Positions 17,826 through 27,000 are shown, numbered from the stretch's first letter. The stretch: DNA of 64,000 nucleotides from Nanosynbacter sp963524495 (GCA_046846435.1 CP128407.1:434001-498000), one strand, 5' to 3'. Program-made: numbers and translations. Notes: a model not told the origin generated them from the letters alone.

Positions 17826-19152
17826 ACGCCGCGTCGTCATCACCGTCGTAGCGCCGATCTTTGACCACGCTGATCATTCGCTCGAGGCTGACTTTTTGCT
17901 CGGTTGACTCGATGAGGTTTTTGATCGTGTAGACGCCCGAAGCGACCTCTTCTTCGCCGACAAACGCCACAAATGGGATGTTCTTTTTAAGCGCGGTTTT
18001 CAGCTGCTTGTCTAACTTACGCCCACTGAAATCTAGCTCGGCGCGCACTCCCTCACTGCGCAGCGCCCGCGCTAAAGCATCGGCTCCCTCCAGCAGCGCC
18101 GCATCCACCGCGATAATATACACATCAGTGTGCGTCGTTAGTTTTGGTAGTAACTCGTGCACCTCAAGGAACTGCTGCATCGTCGTCGCACCGAGCCCCA
18201 CGCCGACCGTAGCGACCGGCTCGACACCAAATAGTCCGACCAGCCCATCATAGCGCCCGCCGCCAAATAGCGCTCGATTGTTCTCCGGCGAATTATCAAA
18301 AAATTCAAACACCGTACCGGTATAATAATCCAGCCCGCGCATCAGCGTCACGTCGAACATCGCATTACCGATGCCTTTCTGACGCAGCAAGGTCATCACC
18401 TGGCGAAGCTGCTGGACACTCGGGCTATCCGCCAACTCCTCCGGCAGATCGTCGACACTGCGCATGCTAATCAGCTGCGCCAACTTTGGCAGGCCCGCCT
18501 TGGCCTCTTCTGAGCCAAAAATCTCAATGGCTTGCTCACGGAAAGCTTCTGGCGAAATCTTATTCTTTCGATCAAGCAGCCGCGTCATCATCTGTGCGCC
18601 GATCACATCGAGGCTGAGAAACCCGCTCATCAGCTGATTGATCAACTGGCGATTATTCACCCGCACCGTAAACATGTCTTCGCGCGCGCCAAAGTTCATG
18701 ATGCTATGGTAGCCAAACTCGATAATCTCCGCATCCGCCCACGGCCCCTCCGCGCCAAACAAATCAGCATTCAGCTGCCAAAACTCGCGCTCTCGACCAC
18801 GCTGCGGCCGCTCATAGCGCATAAAATTAGCGATAGAATACAGCCGGGCCGGCATGGGTAATTCCTGACGCCGACTGGCCACCATACGGGAAATCGACGG
18901 CGTCATCTCTGGGCGAATTGCTACCTGTCGACCGCCGCGATCGGTGAACAAGTACGTCTGCTCGCCCGCTAACTCCTGCCCTGACTTGGCGGTGTAAATA
19001 TCCAGCGGCTCGAGTAAGGGTGCGCCGTACTCCTCGTACCCAAAACTCTGCGCCGTGGCGTGCCACACCTTGAAAATATAGTTTTGTAGGCGCTTGTCCT
19101 CCGGGAAATAATCGCGCGCGCCCTTATAACTTTGGGTCGATAAATTGCTCAT
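17815..19152 (-). CDS. hisS: Histidyl-tRNA synthetase
   Basis: Class II aminoacyl-tRNA synthetase. Visible features are the KGARDYFPED start, motif 2 around MRYERPQRGREREFWQLNADLFG, the HisRS signatures MRGLDYYTGTVFEFF and ALFGGGRYDGL, and the C-terminal anticodon-binding domain. The frame is open further upstream, but the ATG at 19152 gives the conventional N-terminus (445 residues) and is preferred. On the minus strand TTGAAA-17-CACAAT ends ten bases before it, so the leader would be only about three bases. There is no Shine-Dalgarno site. Confidence 0.95.
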   Translation of the reverse strand: MSNLSTQSYKGARDYFPEDKRLQNYIFKVWHATAQSFGYEEYGAPLLEPLDIYTAKSGQELAGEQTYLFTDRGGRQVAIRPEMTPSISRMVASRRQELPMPARLYSIANFMRYERPQRGREREFWQLNADLFGAEGPWADAEIIEFGYHSIMNFGAREDMFTVRVNNRQLINQLMSGFLSLDVIGAQMMTRLLDRKNKISPEAFREQAIEIFGSEEAKAGLPKLAQLISMRSVDDLPEELADSPSVQQLRQVMTLLRQKGIGNAMFDVTLMRGLDYYTGTVFEFFDNSPENNRALFGGGRYDGLVGLFGVEPVATVGVGLGATTMQQFLEVHELLPKLTTHTDVYIIAVDAALLEGADALARALRSEGVRAELDFSGRKLDKQLKTALKKNIPFVAFVGEEEVASGVYTIKNLIESTEQKVSLERMISVVKDRRYDGDDDAAFEI

Positions 19153-19211
19153 GGTTGCTTTTATTGTGGCATAGTGGGGCGAATTTTTCAACAACACCCG
19201 GCATGTGGGGG

Positions 19212-19739
19212 TCAACCGAGCACATGCTGCTGCAGCCAGCAATACATCGCCACAGTTGCTGCCGCGCCGACGTTGATGGAGCGGGTCGAGCCGAATTGTT
19301 CGATGGCAATGATTTTGTCCGCCGCCTGCGCCATTTCCTCGGAGATTCCCGGTCCTTCCTGACCAAACACCAGTACCGCACACTTTGGCAAGGCCGTCTC
19401 CGACATATTGATACTGCCAGGGATATTATCAATCGCAATAATTTCTCTGTTTTCAGACCGCATTAGCTCGACAAACTCCGCCGTCGAACCGACATACTGT
19501 ACGTGCAAATATTTATCCGTCATCATGGCACCGCGCTTGTTCCATTGCCGCCTGCCGATGACGTAAATCTGCCGCACGCCAAACGCATTGGCGCTCCTGA
19601 CAATCGTCCCCATATTAAAATCCCGCTCAGTGTTCTCCAGAGCAATCACCAAGCCGTGATCCTTGGCGTCCAGCTCCTTCACAATCTCTGCCTCGCTGCG
19701 ACCTTTGAATTTGTCAGTTACATTTCGTGTGTCTTGCAT
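19212..19739 (-). CDS. SpoU/TrmH-family RNA 2'-O-methyltransferase
   Basis: A 175-residue SPOUT methyltransferase that should modify a ribose in tRNA or rRNA with S-adenosylmethionine. The three family motifs are visible: ENTERDFNMGTIVRSANAFG, VLVFGQEGPGIS, and FGSTRSINVGAAATVAMYCW, the last two forming the knotted cofactor pocket. There is no N-terminal substrate-binding extension, so the target cannot be named. The ATG at 19739 is preferred over an upstream in-frame start because an extended -10, TGCTACAAT, ends seven bases before it (leaderless). It is a separate unit upstream of hisS. Confidence 0.88.
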   Translation of the reverse strand: MQDTRNVTDKFKGRSEAEIVKELDAKDHGLVIALENTERDFNMGTIVRSANAFGVRQIYVIGRRQWNKRGAMMTDKYLHVQYVGSTAEFVELMRSENREIIAIDNIPGSINMSETALPKCAVLVFGQEGPGISEEMAQAADKIIAIEQFGSTRSINVGAAATVAMYCWLQQHVLG

Positions 19740-19847
19740 CTCTGTTATTGTAGCAAACGTTACGAAAAAGAGACAAAAGATCTTCTCGTCGTCATGAAAA
19801 ATGTAGCGTACTCTCAAGCATCCACACTATCTCACGACAAACAAAAC

Positions 19848-20195
19848 TTACTCCGACCAAACAGCAAGCTCATTGCCCGCCGGGTCTTGAAAATGAAAGC
19901 GTTTACCGCCAGGAAAATTAAATATCTCTTTGGTAATCAAAGCGTTGGCTGTCTTCACCTTGTCGTAGACCGCCTGAATGTCAGTAACATAGATCACTGG
20001 AAGCGGAGCCGTTGCTGGATCCTCGGCATTGATACCACTACCCACACCGCTGTCGTTTGTGTCCGCATAGTCATCACCCCATTGTTGATATGACCAACCA
20101 AATACCTCGGTAAAGAAGTCTTTTACTGCATTCAACTCATTCACACTCTTTGCCGGAAGCTCTATGTAGTCGATGTGATTATTTACCTTACTCAT
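19848..20195 (-). CDS. VOC/glyoxalase-fold protein
   Basis: The 115-residue protein has the vicinal-oxygen-chelate fold pattern: a beta-strand HIDYIELPA, the helix before FFTEVFGWSYQQWGDDYADT, and a closing FHFQDPAGNELAVWSE. Proteins of this type bind metals and act on small molecules or bind antibiotics; the substrate cannot be inferred. TGATATACT (extended -10) ends six bases before the ATG, predicting a leaderless mRNA. It is monocistronic. Confidence 0.8.
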   Translation of the reverse strand: MSKVNNHIDYIELPAKSVNELNAVKDFFTEVFGWSYQQWGDDYADTNDSGVGSGINAEDPATAPLPVIYVTDIQAVYDKVKTANALITKEIFNFPGGKRFHFQDPAGNELAVWSE

Positions 20196-20286
20196 GTAAG
20201 TAGTATATCATTTTCTCCGTTAGACATACACTGAAAAAACATACGACATTGTACTGTAATAAGTGTAATTGTTATGCACAATTGTC

Positions 20287-21717
20287 TTAATATGTTACTC
20301 CTGCCGGCAAGGTCGATGGTACCACCGGCGCCTCATCCTCAATTGACGCGCATGGGTATGAGCAGTAGTCAACCGACAGGAATCCAGCCGATCGGTAATT
20401 GCCACTAGCCTTCGCTCCGCCAAATGGTGCCGCAGTCGTTGCGCCAGTCAGTGGCTGGTTCCAGTTAATAATGCCTGCCTTTGTTTGCTGATAGAATGCC
20501 TCGTACTGTGTACGCTCACGAGTAACGATGCCAGCAGCAAGACCAAACTGTGTTGCGTTTGCTTGGGTAATTGCTTCGGCCAGGGTCTGCACTGTTGACA
20601 CCTGAAGGAGTGGTCCGAAGATTTCCTCATCTGGCAATGACACGCCAGTGACATCGATCAACCCAGGACTGACAAAGTTGTCACCAAGCGTCGGGATTGG
20701 TTCGGCCGGAACGAGAACATGTGCGCCAGCTGAGACGGCAGCATGGTACTTGTCAAAGAAATGACGAACAGCCTCATGGTCAACCAACGGACCCATGAAG
20801 GGCGTTGGATTGGTGTCAAATTGGCAACCAACAACGATGCCTTCAACCGCTTGACGAAGCGCAGGAATAAATTCGTCTGCAATCGCTCTATTGACGATAA
20901 GCCGCCGCGCCGATGAGCAGCGTTGGCCGCTTGAAATATAGCCAGATTGCACCGCAATGTGCACTGCGAGGCGTACATCATCATAGTCCCAGATGATAAG
21001 CGGACTATTACCACCCATTTCGAGGGCGCAAATTTTGTCTGGTGCACCAGCAAGCTGCTTTTCAATCGACACGCCAGCCGCTCGGCTACCAATGAAAAGG
21101 ACGCCGTTTACCTGAGGGTGCGCAATGAGCTTTTGCGCTACATCTCCATCACCATGAATAACCTGAAGCACCCCATCTGGCAGTCCAGCCTGTTGCCAGA
21201 GTTGTGCATAGTACTCACCGGCATACGGTACTTTCTCACTTGGCTTGAAAATCACGGTATTGCCAGCGAGCAAGGCAGGCATAACATGGCTATTTGGCAT
21301 GCTCATTGGGAAGTTGTACGGCCCCAGCACTGCCATAGCACCGTGAGGCCGATAGCGCGTCACCGACTGGCGTCCATTGACTTGTTTTGTAACTGTCTGA
21401 GCTCGTTGGTCATAGGCGTCAAAGACCGCCTGTACTTTATTACCAAGTGATTTGACTTCAGTGCGTGCTTCCCAGAGTGGCTTGCCATTGTCTTGCGAAA
21501 TAATACGTGCAGTATCTTCGCTATGTATCGTCACTTGGTCGGCAAAAGCACGGATAATATCCTTGCGTGCATCAAGCGGTGTCACCTCCCATATTTGCTG
21601 TGCACGCGTTGCGACAGAAACAGCCTGTGCGATTGCAACGTCATTGGCAACACTACCAGACCAGATTGGTTCATTGGTAGCGGGGTTCTTTGAAATGAGG
21701 TCTTTTGTTGTCTTCAT
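20287..21717 (-). CDS. Aldehyde dehydrogenase, AstD-like
   Basis: NAD(P)-dependent aldehyde dehydrogenase of 476 residues. The catalytic cysteine is in SSGQRCSSARR and the general-base glutamate in ALEMGGNSPLI. The combination ALEMGGNSPL plus ISSGQRCSSARRL resembles succinylglutamate-semialdehyde dehydrogenase (AstD) more than generic family members, but no arginine-catabolism neighbours are present, so the substrate is uncertain. The ATG at 21717 follows GAGAG and gives a standard N-terminus; an upstream in-frame start would add 13 residues. It appears to be a single-gene unit ending before a roughly 90-base spacer with nothing evident. Confidence 0.85.
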   Translation of the reverse strand: MKTTKDLISKNPATNEPIWSGSVANDVAIAQAVSVATRAQQIWEVTPLDARKDIIRAFADQVTIHSEDTARIISQDNGKPLWEARTEVKSLGNKVQAVFDAYDQRAQTVTKQVNGRQSVTRYRPHGAMAVLGPYNFPMSMPNSHVMPALLAGNTVIFKPSEKVPYAGEYYAQLWQQAGLPDGVLQVIHGDGDVAQKLIAHPQVNGVLFIGSRAAGVSIEKQLAGAPDKICALEMGGNSPLIIWDYDDVRLAVHIAVQSGYISSGQRCSSARRLIVNRAIADEFIPALRQAVEGIVVGCQFDTNPTPFMGPLVDHEAVRHFFDKYHAAVSAGAHVLVPAEPIPTLGDNFVSPGLIDVTGVSLPDEEIFGPLLQVSTVQTLAEAITQANATQFGLAAGIVTRERTQYEAFYQQTKAGIINWNQPLTGATTAAPFGGAKASGNYRSAGFLSVDYCSYPCASIEDEAPVVPSTLPAGVTY

Positions 21718-21841
21718 TAGTCTCTCGCTTAGTAGAGTGTAATCCCTTCTATGCACTACAGTATAGCATCACCACTACAAGTAACGTCAATGCGATGAAA
21801 CTTGATGCATCAAAAAACTAGCCGAAGCCGGTGATGATTTC

Positions 21842-21928
21842 TGGTGCGGATGAAAGGACTTGAACCTTCACGTACTTGCGTACACTAGCACCTGAAGCTA
21901 GCGCGTCTACCAATTCCGCCACATCCGC
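21842..21928 (-). tRNA. tRNA-Leu (anticodon CAG)
   Basis: A complete cloverleaf on the minus strand with a long variable arm. The acceptor GCGGATG pairs with CATCCGC, CCA is encoded, and the anticodon stem CTAGC/GCTAG frames the loop TTCAGGT. It reads CUG codons. Its 5' and 3' halves are nearly identical to those of the tRNA-Leu at 23733, in inverted orientation. Confidence 0.97.
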
Positions 21929-21941
21929 GTGACTACCGAGT

Positions 21942-21970
21942 ATTATACACGACCGGCTGCTCCTCCGCAA
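21942..21970 (-). promoter_or_regulatory. Promoter of tRNA-Leu(CAG)
   Basis: On the minus strand TTGCGG (21965-21970) and TATAAT (21942-21947) are spaced by 17 bases, 14 bases upstream of the tRNA. Confidence 0.7.
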
Positions 21971-21988
21971 GGAGTTTGCCTAGCTGTT

Positions 21989-23593
21989 TCAGCCTGCCAA
22001 CCGACACCAAGCATTTAACTCTTCTGCCAGCTGTTTCATCGGCACGGCAGTCTTGATGCCCGGCGCGAGGATGCCTTTTGGATCAAAGATGTGCTTGATT
22101 TTTGCGTATAGATCACGCTCCTCCGGCGTCAGTGTTGGCTGAACAAACGCCGCCTTAAGCCGGCCTTCGCCACCAAATCCCGCGAACGACCCTTCGTGGC
22201 TAGTCACGATCCGCACCATGTCCGAGCAGAGTTTGAGGATACGTTGGCGGTCACTGACCTTTTTGCTCGAGAACACCGGATAGCTATTGATCATGCCAGT
22301 CGTCGCGTCGATAAACAGCGGCATGGCCACGCTGTATTCTTTTTCAAGCGCGCGCATCGACTTGATAAAGCCGTCCAGCTGCACGCCCGGCAGCCACATC
22401 CCCGAGAATACCTGCGGCATGACACCGTGCTCATCCGTTGGATGCTCCGCCAAGGTCAGCACTGAATGCAGTGTAAACGCTTCTTTCATTTCCATGTCGC
22501 GTAGCTCAACCTGCGCGGCCGTACCACCGCGAAGCGCACGTAGTAGCTTTTTGGCGGCCTTGTTGCGCGCCCGATCCGAAAACGCGTGAAAGAATGCCAC
22601 CACCACGCCACCGCGATAGCATTCTTTTGGCGCCCATGCTAGTTTTTTACCCTGGGCTGCCGCCCGCGAGAAGAGCCGCCCGTCGATCAGCTCGACTGTC
22701 GAGGCACCCGCTTGGAGCGCTGTGTCAACCGCCGCCTGCGCTGCATTCATTGAACTATAGGCCGCGCTCACCACGGCCAGTTCCGGGTGGATAAAGTCAG
22801 CCTTCATGATCAGCTCGCCGATGATACCGAGGCTGCCTTGAGCACCGACAAACAGCGGCGTGAGGTCGAACGAGCCGTCGCGCTGCCGCACCTGAGCAAT
22901 ACTCGAAAAGCCGGCCATTTCTGGCGCGCCAGCATCAATCCGAGCAATCAGCGCTTCATTATCCGTTATCAAATTATCCAGCTGCCGGTACAATTCGCCC
23001 TCAAATGTCGCCAAGCCTTTCTTCTTGCTCAGTTCACGCTTCGACAGCCGACCGGTCTGTACAATATCGCCACTTGATAGAACAACTTCCATCTGGTGAA
23101 TCGACTGGCTCAATAGACCATACGCCGAGGACAGCATGCCAGCCGCTTCAGTACTAATTGCGCCGCCAATCGTCCCGTCCTCACCCGTCAATGAAATTTC
23201 CGGCAAGCCCAAGCCTTTATGCGTTGACAGAACCGCTTGCGCTGCTCTGTGAGAAATACCCGACTGGAGGTGAATCAGCTGCTGTTTAGCATCAATCCCG
23301 ACGACGTTATGCATGTGTGCCGCCATGTCAATGGCGATGCCGCGCCCGATCGCCGCGCCCGTACTGTCCGTGCCGCATCCGCGCGCATACACCGGCAGGA
23401 CGTGGCCCTTCTCCGCCAGTTGCGAACAAAACCGCAAAATCTTGCGCACATCACTCGTATCCGCCACGCGTGCGATCAGCTCCGGCCGGCGCGCCAGCAC
23501 GCTCCCGTCCCGCTGTGCATCCGCCAAAGCACCGTCATGCGTCACCACTTCACCCGTCAGATGTTCATTCAAATACGTCGCAACCTTATTCAT
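21989..23593 (-). CDS. FAD-linked oxidase (GlcD / D-lactate dehydrogenase type)
   Basis: A 534-residue flavoprotein of the PCMH/VAO family. The FAD-binding part shows YARGCGTDSTGAAIGRGIAIDM and GEDGTIGGAISTEAAGMLSSAYG. The C-terminal cap ends in FDPKGILAPGIK, as in D-lactate and glycolate dehydrogenases. It probably oxidises a 2-hydroxy acid such as D-lactate, but the acceptor and substrate are inferred. The start is supported by AAGGGGG three bases upstream. The gene stands alone between two inverted tRNA-Leu genes. Confidence 0.85.
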   Translation of the reverse strand: MNKVATYLNEHLTGEVVTHDGALADAQRDGSVLARRPELIARVADTSDVRKILRFCSQLAEKGHVLPVYARGCGTDSTGAAIGRGIAIDMAAHMHNVVGIDAKQQLIHLQSGISHRAAQAVLSTHKGLGLPEISLTGEDGTIGGAISTEAAGMLSSAYGLLSQSIHQMEVVLSSGDIVQTGRLSKRELSKKKGLATFEGELYRQLDNLITDNEALIARIDAGAPEMAGFSSIAQVRQRDGSFDLTPLFVGAQGSLGIIGELIMKADFIHPELAVVSAAYSSMNAAQAAVDTALQAGASTVELIDGRLFSRAAAQGKKLAWAPKECYRGGVVVAFFHAFSDRARNKAAKKLLRALRGGTAAQVELRDMEMKEAFTLHSVLTLAEHPTDEHGVMPQVFSGMWLPGVQLDGFIKSMRALEKEYSVAMPLFIDATTGMINSYPVFSSKKVSDRQRILKLCSDMVRIVTSHEGSFAGFGGEGRLKAAFVQPTLTPEERDLYAKIKHIFDPKGILAPGIKTAVPMKQLAEELNAWCRLAG

Positions 23594-23651
23594 AGTCCCC
23601 CTTTTTCTGTTAGTTTCATGATAGCACGGTCGAAGTGGGGCGTAAAGTGTA

Positions 23652-23680
23652 TTGCCCGAGGGCGACGGGTTGTGTATAAT
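23652..23680 (+). promoter_or_regulatory. Promoter of tRNA-Leu(UAG) and tRNA-Val
   Basis: TTGCCC (23652-23657) and TATAAT (23675-23680) are spaced by 17 bases. Both tRNAs, 14 bases apart, and possibly the small gene behind them, would be on this transcript. Confidence 0.65.
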
Positions 23681-23732
23681 TGAGGGGTAGATGCGCCTGA
23701 AAGTACCGTGCGCGTCTTTGACAGTTAGCTAT

Positions 23733-23817
23733 GCGGATGTGGTGGAATTGGTAGACACGCATGCCTTAGGAGCATGTGCCTCACGGCGTGAAGGTTCAAG
23801 TCCTTTCATCCGCACCA
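23733..23817 (+). tRNA. tRNA-Leu (anticodon UAG)
   Basis: A complete leucine-type cloverleaf with a long variable arm and encoded CCA. The anticodon stem CATGC/GCATG frames the loop CTTAGGA. It reads CUN codons. Confidence 0.97.
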
Positions 23818-23831
23818 AGGTTTTATTTTAT

Positions 23832-23908
23832 GGGAGATTAGCTCAGTTGGCTAGAGCGCACGATTCACATTCGTGAGGTCACAGGTTCGAGCCCTGTATT
23901 TCCCACCA
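23832..23908 (+). tRNA. tRNA-Val (anticodon CAC)
   Basis: The acceptor GGGAGAT pairs with ATTTCCC, followed by discriminator A and encoded CCA. The anticodon stem CACGA/TCGTG frames the loop TTCACAT. It reads GUG codons. Confidence 0.97.
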
Positions 23909-23917
23909 TTTGGTATT

Positions 23918-24391
23918 ATGCAAAAATTCAACAGTTTAGATGGCCACCTCAACGAGATAACCAAGCGTCTTGATAGCATAGACCGACGGCTCGGCAGTCT
24001 CGAGAAAGATCAGGCTGAAACTAAGCCAGCAGTCCGACACGCCATCCACCACCGCCTCAACCGCCACCCAGCGCCATGGACATTCGGTCAGCATCCAGAC
24101 GACTACAAAGGCCCGGTTTGGATTCGAATTACTCCTGCTACCGGTAACGCCAACAAACCGCACACTGTTCGCATCCTCTGGGGCCAGTACCTATTTGAGC
24201 GAGAGCTATATATTCCTGACGGGCCACTCAGCCTGACTCATCACAAAACTAATCTCGGCTCAATCCCACTGCAAATCAACGTCGAACCAGCAGCTACCGT
24301 TACCGTCGGACAAGGCCCGCCGCCTGATGAGGAATGGGTAAATATTGATGAGGGTTGGACACGGCTGGCTGGGGCGCCGATTTGGGTGTGA
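23918..24391 (+). CDS. Small protein of unknown function with N-terminal coiled coil
   Basis: I do not recognise this 157-residue protein. Residues 5-35 (LNEITKRLDSIDRRLGSLEKDQ) are strongly heptad-like, followed by a basic stretch and a beta-rich C-terminal half. It begins nine bases after tRNA-Val with no Shine-Dalgarno site. Its mRNA 5' end is therefore probably made by tRNA 3' processing of the same transcript, which would make it effectively leaderless. The in-frame ORF could extend into the tRNA, but the ATG at 23918 is the first sensible start. Confidence 0.6.
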   Translation: MQKFNSLDGHLNEITKRLDSIDRRLGSLEKDQAETKPAVRHAIHHRLNRHPAPWTFGQHPDDYKGPVWIRITPATGNANKPHTVRILWGQYLFERELYIPDGPLSLTHHKTNLGSIPLQINVEPAATVTVGQGPPPDEEWVNIDEGWTRLAGAPIWV

Positions 24392-24432
24392 GTGTTCTTT
24401 CACGTATTGAGGTCTATTAACTACACCCTTGA

Positions 24433-24906
24433 TCAGCCTAGTGCGAGCTTTGCCATAGATACCCGAGTCCGTTCAGCACGTGTGCTCTCCGTGGGTCGGC
24501 TTATCTGATAGAGTAGTTCGCCCTTCGGATTTCTGCCTACTTCGACAAACCCTAATTGTCTCAAGACACTGAGGTCGCGTCGAATCTCGGGGATATCCCC
24601 TCTTGCCAATGAGGCAATCTCAAGAAGAGTCATCGGTATGCCATGAACAAGCACCCCCAGTACGGTCTGCTTTGCGCTGATGGATCCCGGGGAATATACC
24701 AAATCTTGAACCTGACGCCTTAGCAGATCCAAGAGATGCCGTTCCTCTACTTCTATTGAAGATGGATCCGAATCAAGCACATTGCCTTCATCCATAGATC
24801 GTGATCGATCTGACCTCTGAAGAACCACAAGCTCTTCGTAGGGCTTATTTGGTTGAGGGTTAAGACATGCCGCCGCATGATCTTTTTCTATTTGTGATAT
24901 TTTCAT
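24433..24906 (-). CDS. Putative winged-helix protein of unknown function
   Basis: The 157-residue protein has a C-terminal half (about 95-140: TLLEIASLARGDIPEIRRDLSVLRQLGFVEVG) with the rhythm of a winged-helix domain, suggesting DNA binding. The N-terminal half is charged and likely flexible. A clear AAGGAG lies five bases before the ATG. No operon partner is evident. The winged-helix assignment rests on pattern only. Confidence 0.55.
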   Translation of the reverse strand: MKISQIEKDHAAACLNPQPNKPYEELVVLQRSDRSRSMDEGNVLDSDPSSIEVEERHLLDLLRRQVQDLVYSPGSISAKQTVLGVLVHGIPMTLLEIASLARGDIPEIRRDLSVLRQLGFVEVGRNPKGELLYQISRPTESTRAERTRVSMAKLALG

Positions 24907-25069
24907 ACGATCTCCTTACAATGTAACCGTTTTATCAATCAGGGTCTTCGAAATTACACACTCCCAGAGAGCATCCCCCGCATAGTCATATGATACCATC
25001 TATGTGGGGTGGGTCAAATCCAGCCCATCCTACTAATTTTCGAATACCTGTGCTATATTAAGAAACGGT

Positions 25070-25522
25070 ATGAAAGAACATCGGCGTTCACCCCAACCAT
25101 CAGAGCAAGAGCCACCAGCAGCTCAGCAGGCGGAGGCTGTGCCTGGCGTAGATGCAGCTCCGGGGGAAATATCTCGCAAGGAAACAGTGTGCGAGGGATG
25201 CGGACGGCCATATGGACGCACGAGAGAGCTTGGGGAAATAGCGACAAAAGGGATGGAAGGAATGGCTAAAAAGGGCGGTAGACACCCCAAAGAATACAGC
25301 GAGCATAGATCGCCTGATATGCAAGATGATTCATCGTATGACTTGACTCGTCCATTTGATATTCCTCCGGAAAAACCAGGATGGCATTCGGCAGAAACTG
25401 TCGAAGCAGAGCACAGGGCGTATATGCGGGGCAAAGACGGTATATTCATGGCCAATATGAGGCAATGTATAATTGCCGGATTGCTTGACGTTGGCTATGA
25501 TTACGAGTTACACGTTAGGTAA
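25070..25522 (+). CDS. Small protein of unknown function with one CxxC motif
   Basis: I do not recognise this 150-residue protein. It has a Pro/Gln/Glu-rich N-terminus, a CEGCGRPYG motif at about 42-50 that could bind metal as half of a site, and a C-terminal region GIFMANMRQCIIAGLLDVGYDYEL. An extended -10, TGCTATATT, ends ten bases before the ATG and no Shine-Dalgarno site is present. Several other frames are open here, so coding is likely but not certain. Confidence 0.5.
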   Translation: MKEHRRSPQPSEQEPPAAQQAEAVPGVDAAPGEISRKETVCEGCGRPYGRTRELGEIATKGMEGMAKKGGRHPKEYSEHRSPDMQDDSSYDLTRPFDIPPEKPGWHSAETVEAEHRAYMRGKDGIFMANMRQCIIAGLLDVGYDYELHVR

Positions 25523-25566
25523 GAGCATCGTGTTCATGAACGACACGGCAACAGATAATCGTAGCA

Positions 25567-26238
25567 TCACGTTACCACAAACTGATCAAATCCCGCCGCG
25601 AACATAGTATCAGCTGCATCCAACACCGCCTTTGGCATGGGCTGGGGAACGAGGTATCCTGCATTGCCGTACACTCTGATCCTTTGGGTATCACCCACCA
25701 TGATTGATAATGCACGCCGTGGATTCGTCACTATCGACAGATAGTCGGCCAAGCTCACTTGCACCGAAGTCACATCCCAAGACACCTCTGGCCACTGTTT
25801 ATCAGCAGTCGCTAGCATGCGCCGCTCCATGTACGGCTTCGTGACAAGCAACCCCCGACCAATACGAACACCAACTTCAGAGAGCATAGCCTTGGTATTA
25901 GTAATATTTTCTGCGGTATTGGTAGCTCGCTCTTCAAGCCACACCACGTCTGTCGGCACACCGCGCGCAAACATCCTTGCCGCAAAGACGGACGCCTCAG
26001 ACTGCGCGAATTCATGTGACGTCACATGCCCGACACCACCAGAGATCACCACGCTGCGAAAAGACAATTCTGGATTGAGCACCAACTCCGACGCCCGATC
26101 GGCCACGCCGAGATCATGCGACCCAGTGACTAACAACAGATCATACTGCCCCACCGGATGTGCTATGCCAACTCGATGATAATCCCATAGCAGCTGGGCA
26201 GCGTCACGAACAGGATCTAGGAGAGTGTCAATATACAT
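25567..26238 (-). CDS. YdcF/DUF218-family protein
   Basis: The 223-residue protein contains the DUF218 pattern: LLLVTGSHDLG near the start, VVISGG, and ERATNTAENITNTKAML, followed by LLVTKPYMERRM. Family members are associated with envelope or polysaccharide metabolism, and some bind S-adenosylmethionine, but activity is generally unproven. No membrane anchor is present here, so it should be cytosolic. It is divergent from the oligoribonuclease-like gene. The start lacks a good ribosome site, and TATACT lies 18 bases upstream on the minus strand. Confidence 0.8.
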   Translation of the reverse strand: MYIDTLLDPVRDAAQLLWDYHRVGIAHPVGQYDLLLVTGSHDLGVADRASELVLNPELSFRSVVISGGVGHVTSHEFAQSEASVFAARMFARGVPTDVVWLEERATNTAENITNTKAMLSEVGVRIGRGLLVTKPYMERRMLATADKQWPEVSWDVTSVQVSLADYLSIVTNPRRALSIMVGDTQRIRVYGNAGYLVPQPMPKAVLDAADTMFAAGFDQFVVT

Positions 26239-26300
26239 AATGTATGCTTCATTTTAAGTATACCATGTCAATGTCACGAATCCAGTGTTATACTATTATC

Positions 26301-26885
26301 ATGAACACCAACACCGAATACGACCCGCTTCCACCCGGCCTCTTTGTCTGGATGGATTTGGAGTATACGACGACCGATGTTGATACGGCGCGGATACTTG
26401 AAGTCGCGGCGATTATCACCGACCGCCAATTGAAGCAAATTGGCGAACCGTTTTCTTTAGCCTGCAAGCCTGATGGCTTCTCTGAACATTCTATACCCGA
26501 ATCAGTTGTCGATATGCACACACGAAACGGCCTACTGGACGATGTCTCCGTGTCAAAGTACAACGAGGCCGCACTCGAAAAGCAAGCGCTCAATTGGCTA
26601 CAGCAAACCGCAAATGACGCTGTTTTAATTCACTGCGGCTATTATCTGCAATGTGACCGCGAGATCCTCGCAAAGCGCATGCCTGCGCTGTACGAGCGCT
26701 TGGGATTTCGGCAACTTGACGTGCGCTGCCTCGAGGAAATGGCCGATGCTTGGACGAGCCAAGGTCGATATCGCCGAACCAGCCGCCACAATCATCGCGC
26801 GCTTGGCGATGTGAGGGAGGCAATCCTGCTAGCTGGGAAGTACAAAGAGCGGTTTATGTCGCAAGAAATGCCACATGATGCTTAG
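26301..26885 (+). CDS. orn: Oligoribonuclease-like DEDDh exonuclease
   Basis: The 194-residue protein has the DEDDh exonuclease layout: VWMDLEYTT (D19, E21), a central CGYYLQCDREIL with the second aspartate, and NHRALGDVREAI with the closing His and Asp. It would degrade short RNA oligonucleotides. The ATG at 26301 is chosen because an extended -10 (TGTTATACT, ending 26294) is six bases upstream, predicting a leaderless mRNA; the frame is open further upstream. Spacing between the motifs is somewhat unusual, so another DEDDh exonuclease type is possible. Confidence 0.8.
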   Translation: MNTNTEYDPLPPGLFVWMDLEYTTTDVDTARILEVAAIITDRQLKQIGEPFSLACKPDGFSEHSIPESVVDMHTRNGLLDDVSVSKYNEAALEKQALNWLQQTANDAVLIHCGYYLQCDREILAKRMPALYERLGFRQLDVRCLEEMADAWTSQGRYRRTSRHNHRALGDVREAILLAGKYKERFMSQEMPHDA

Positions 26886-26950
26886 ATAAAAGATAGGCAC
26901 GACCACTGATAATTCAGCTAGCCAACCTTCCCATCCCCGCCCATCTGTGC

Positions 26951-26992
26951 TACAATAAGTCACCAAAGGAAGGTCTGCGTTAACATCAGACC
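26951..26992 (+). promoter_or_regulatory. typA leader: promoter, AAAGGAAGG and a hairpin before the start codon
   Basis: An extended -10 (TGCTACAAT, ending 26956) begins a leader of about 38 bases. It contains AAAGGAAGG (26965-26973), overlapping a perfect hairpin GGTCTG/CAGACC (26972-26977 and 26987-26992) with a nine-base loop. The ATG follows eight bases later. Folding the hairpin would bring the purine-rich site close to the start codon or occlude its last bases. TypA is linked to growth at low temperature, so a temperature-sensitive structure is conceivable. Confidence 0.45.
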
Positions 26993-27000
26993 ATATTTTT

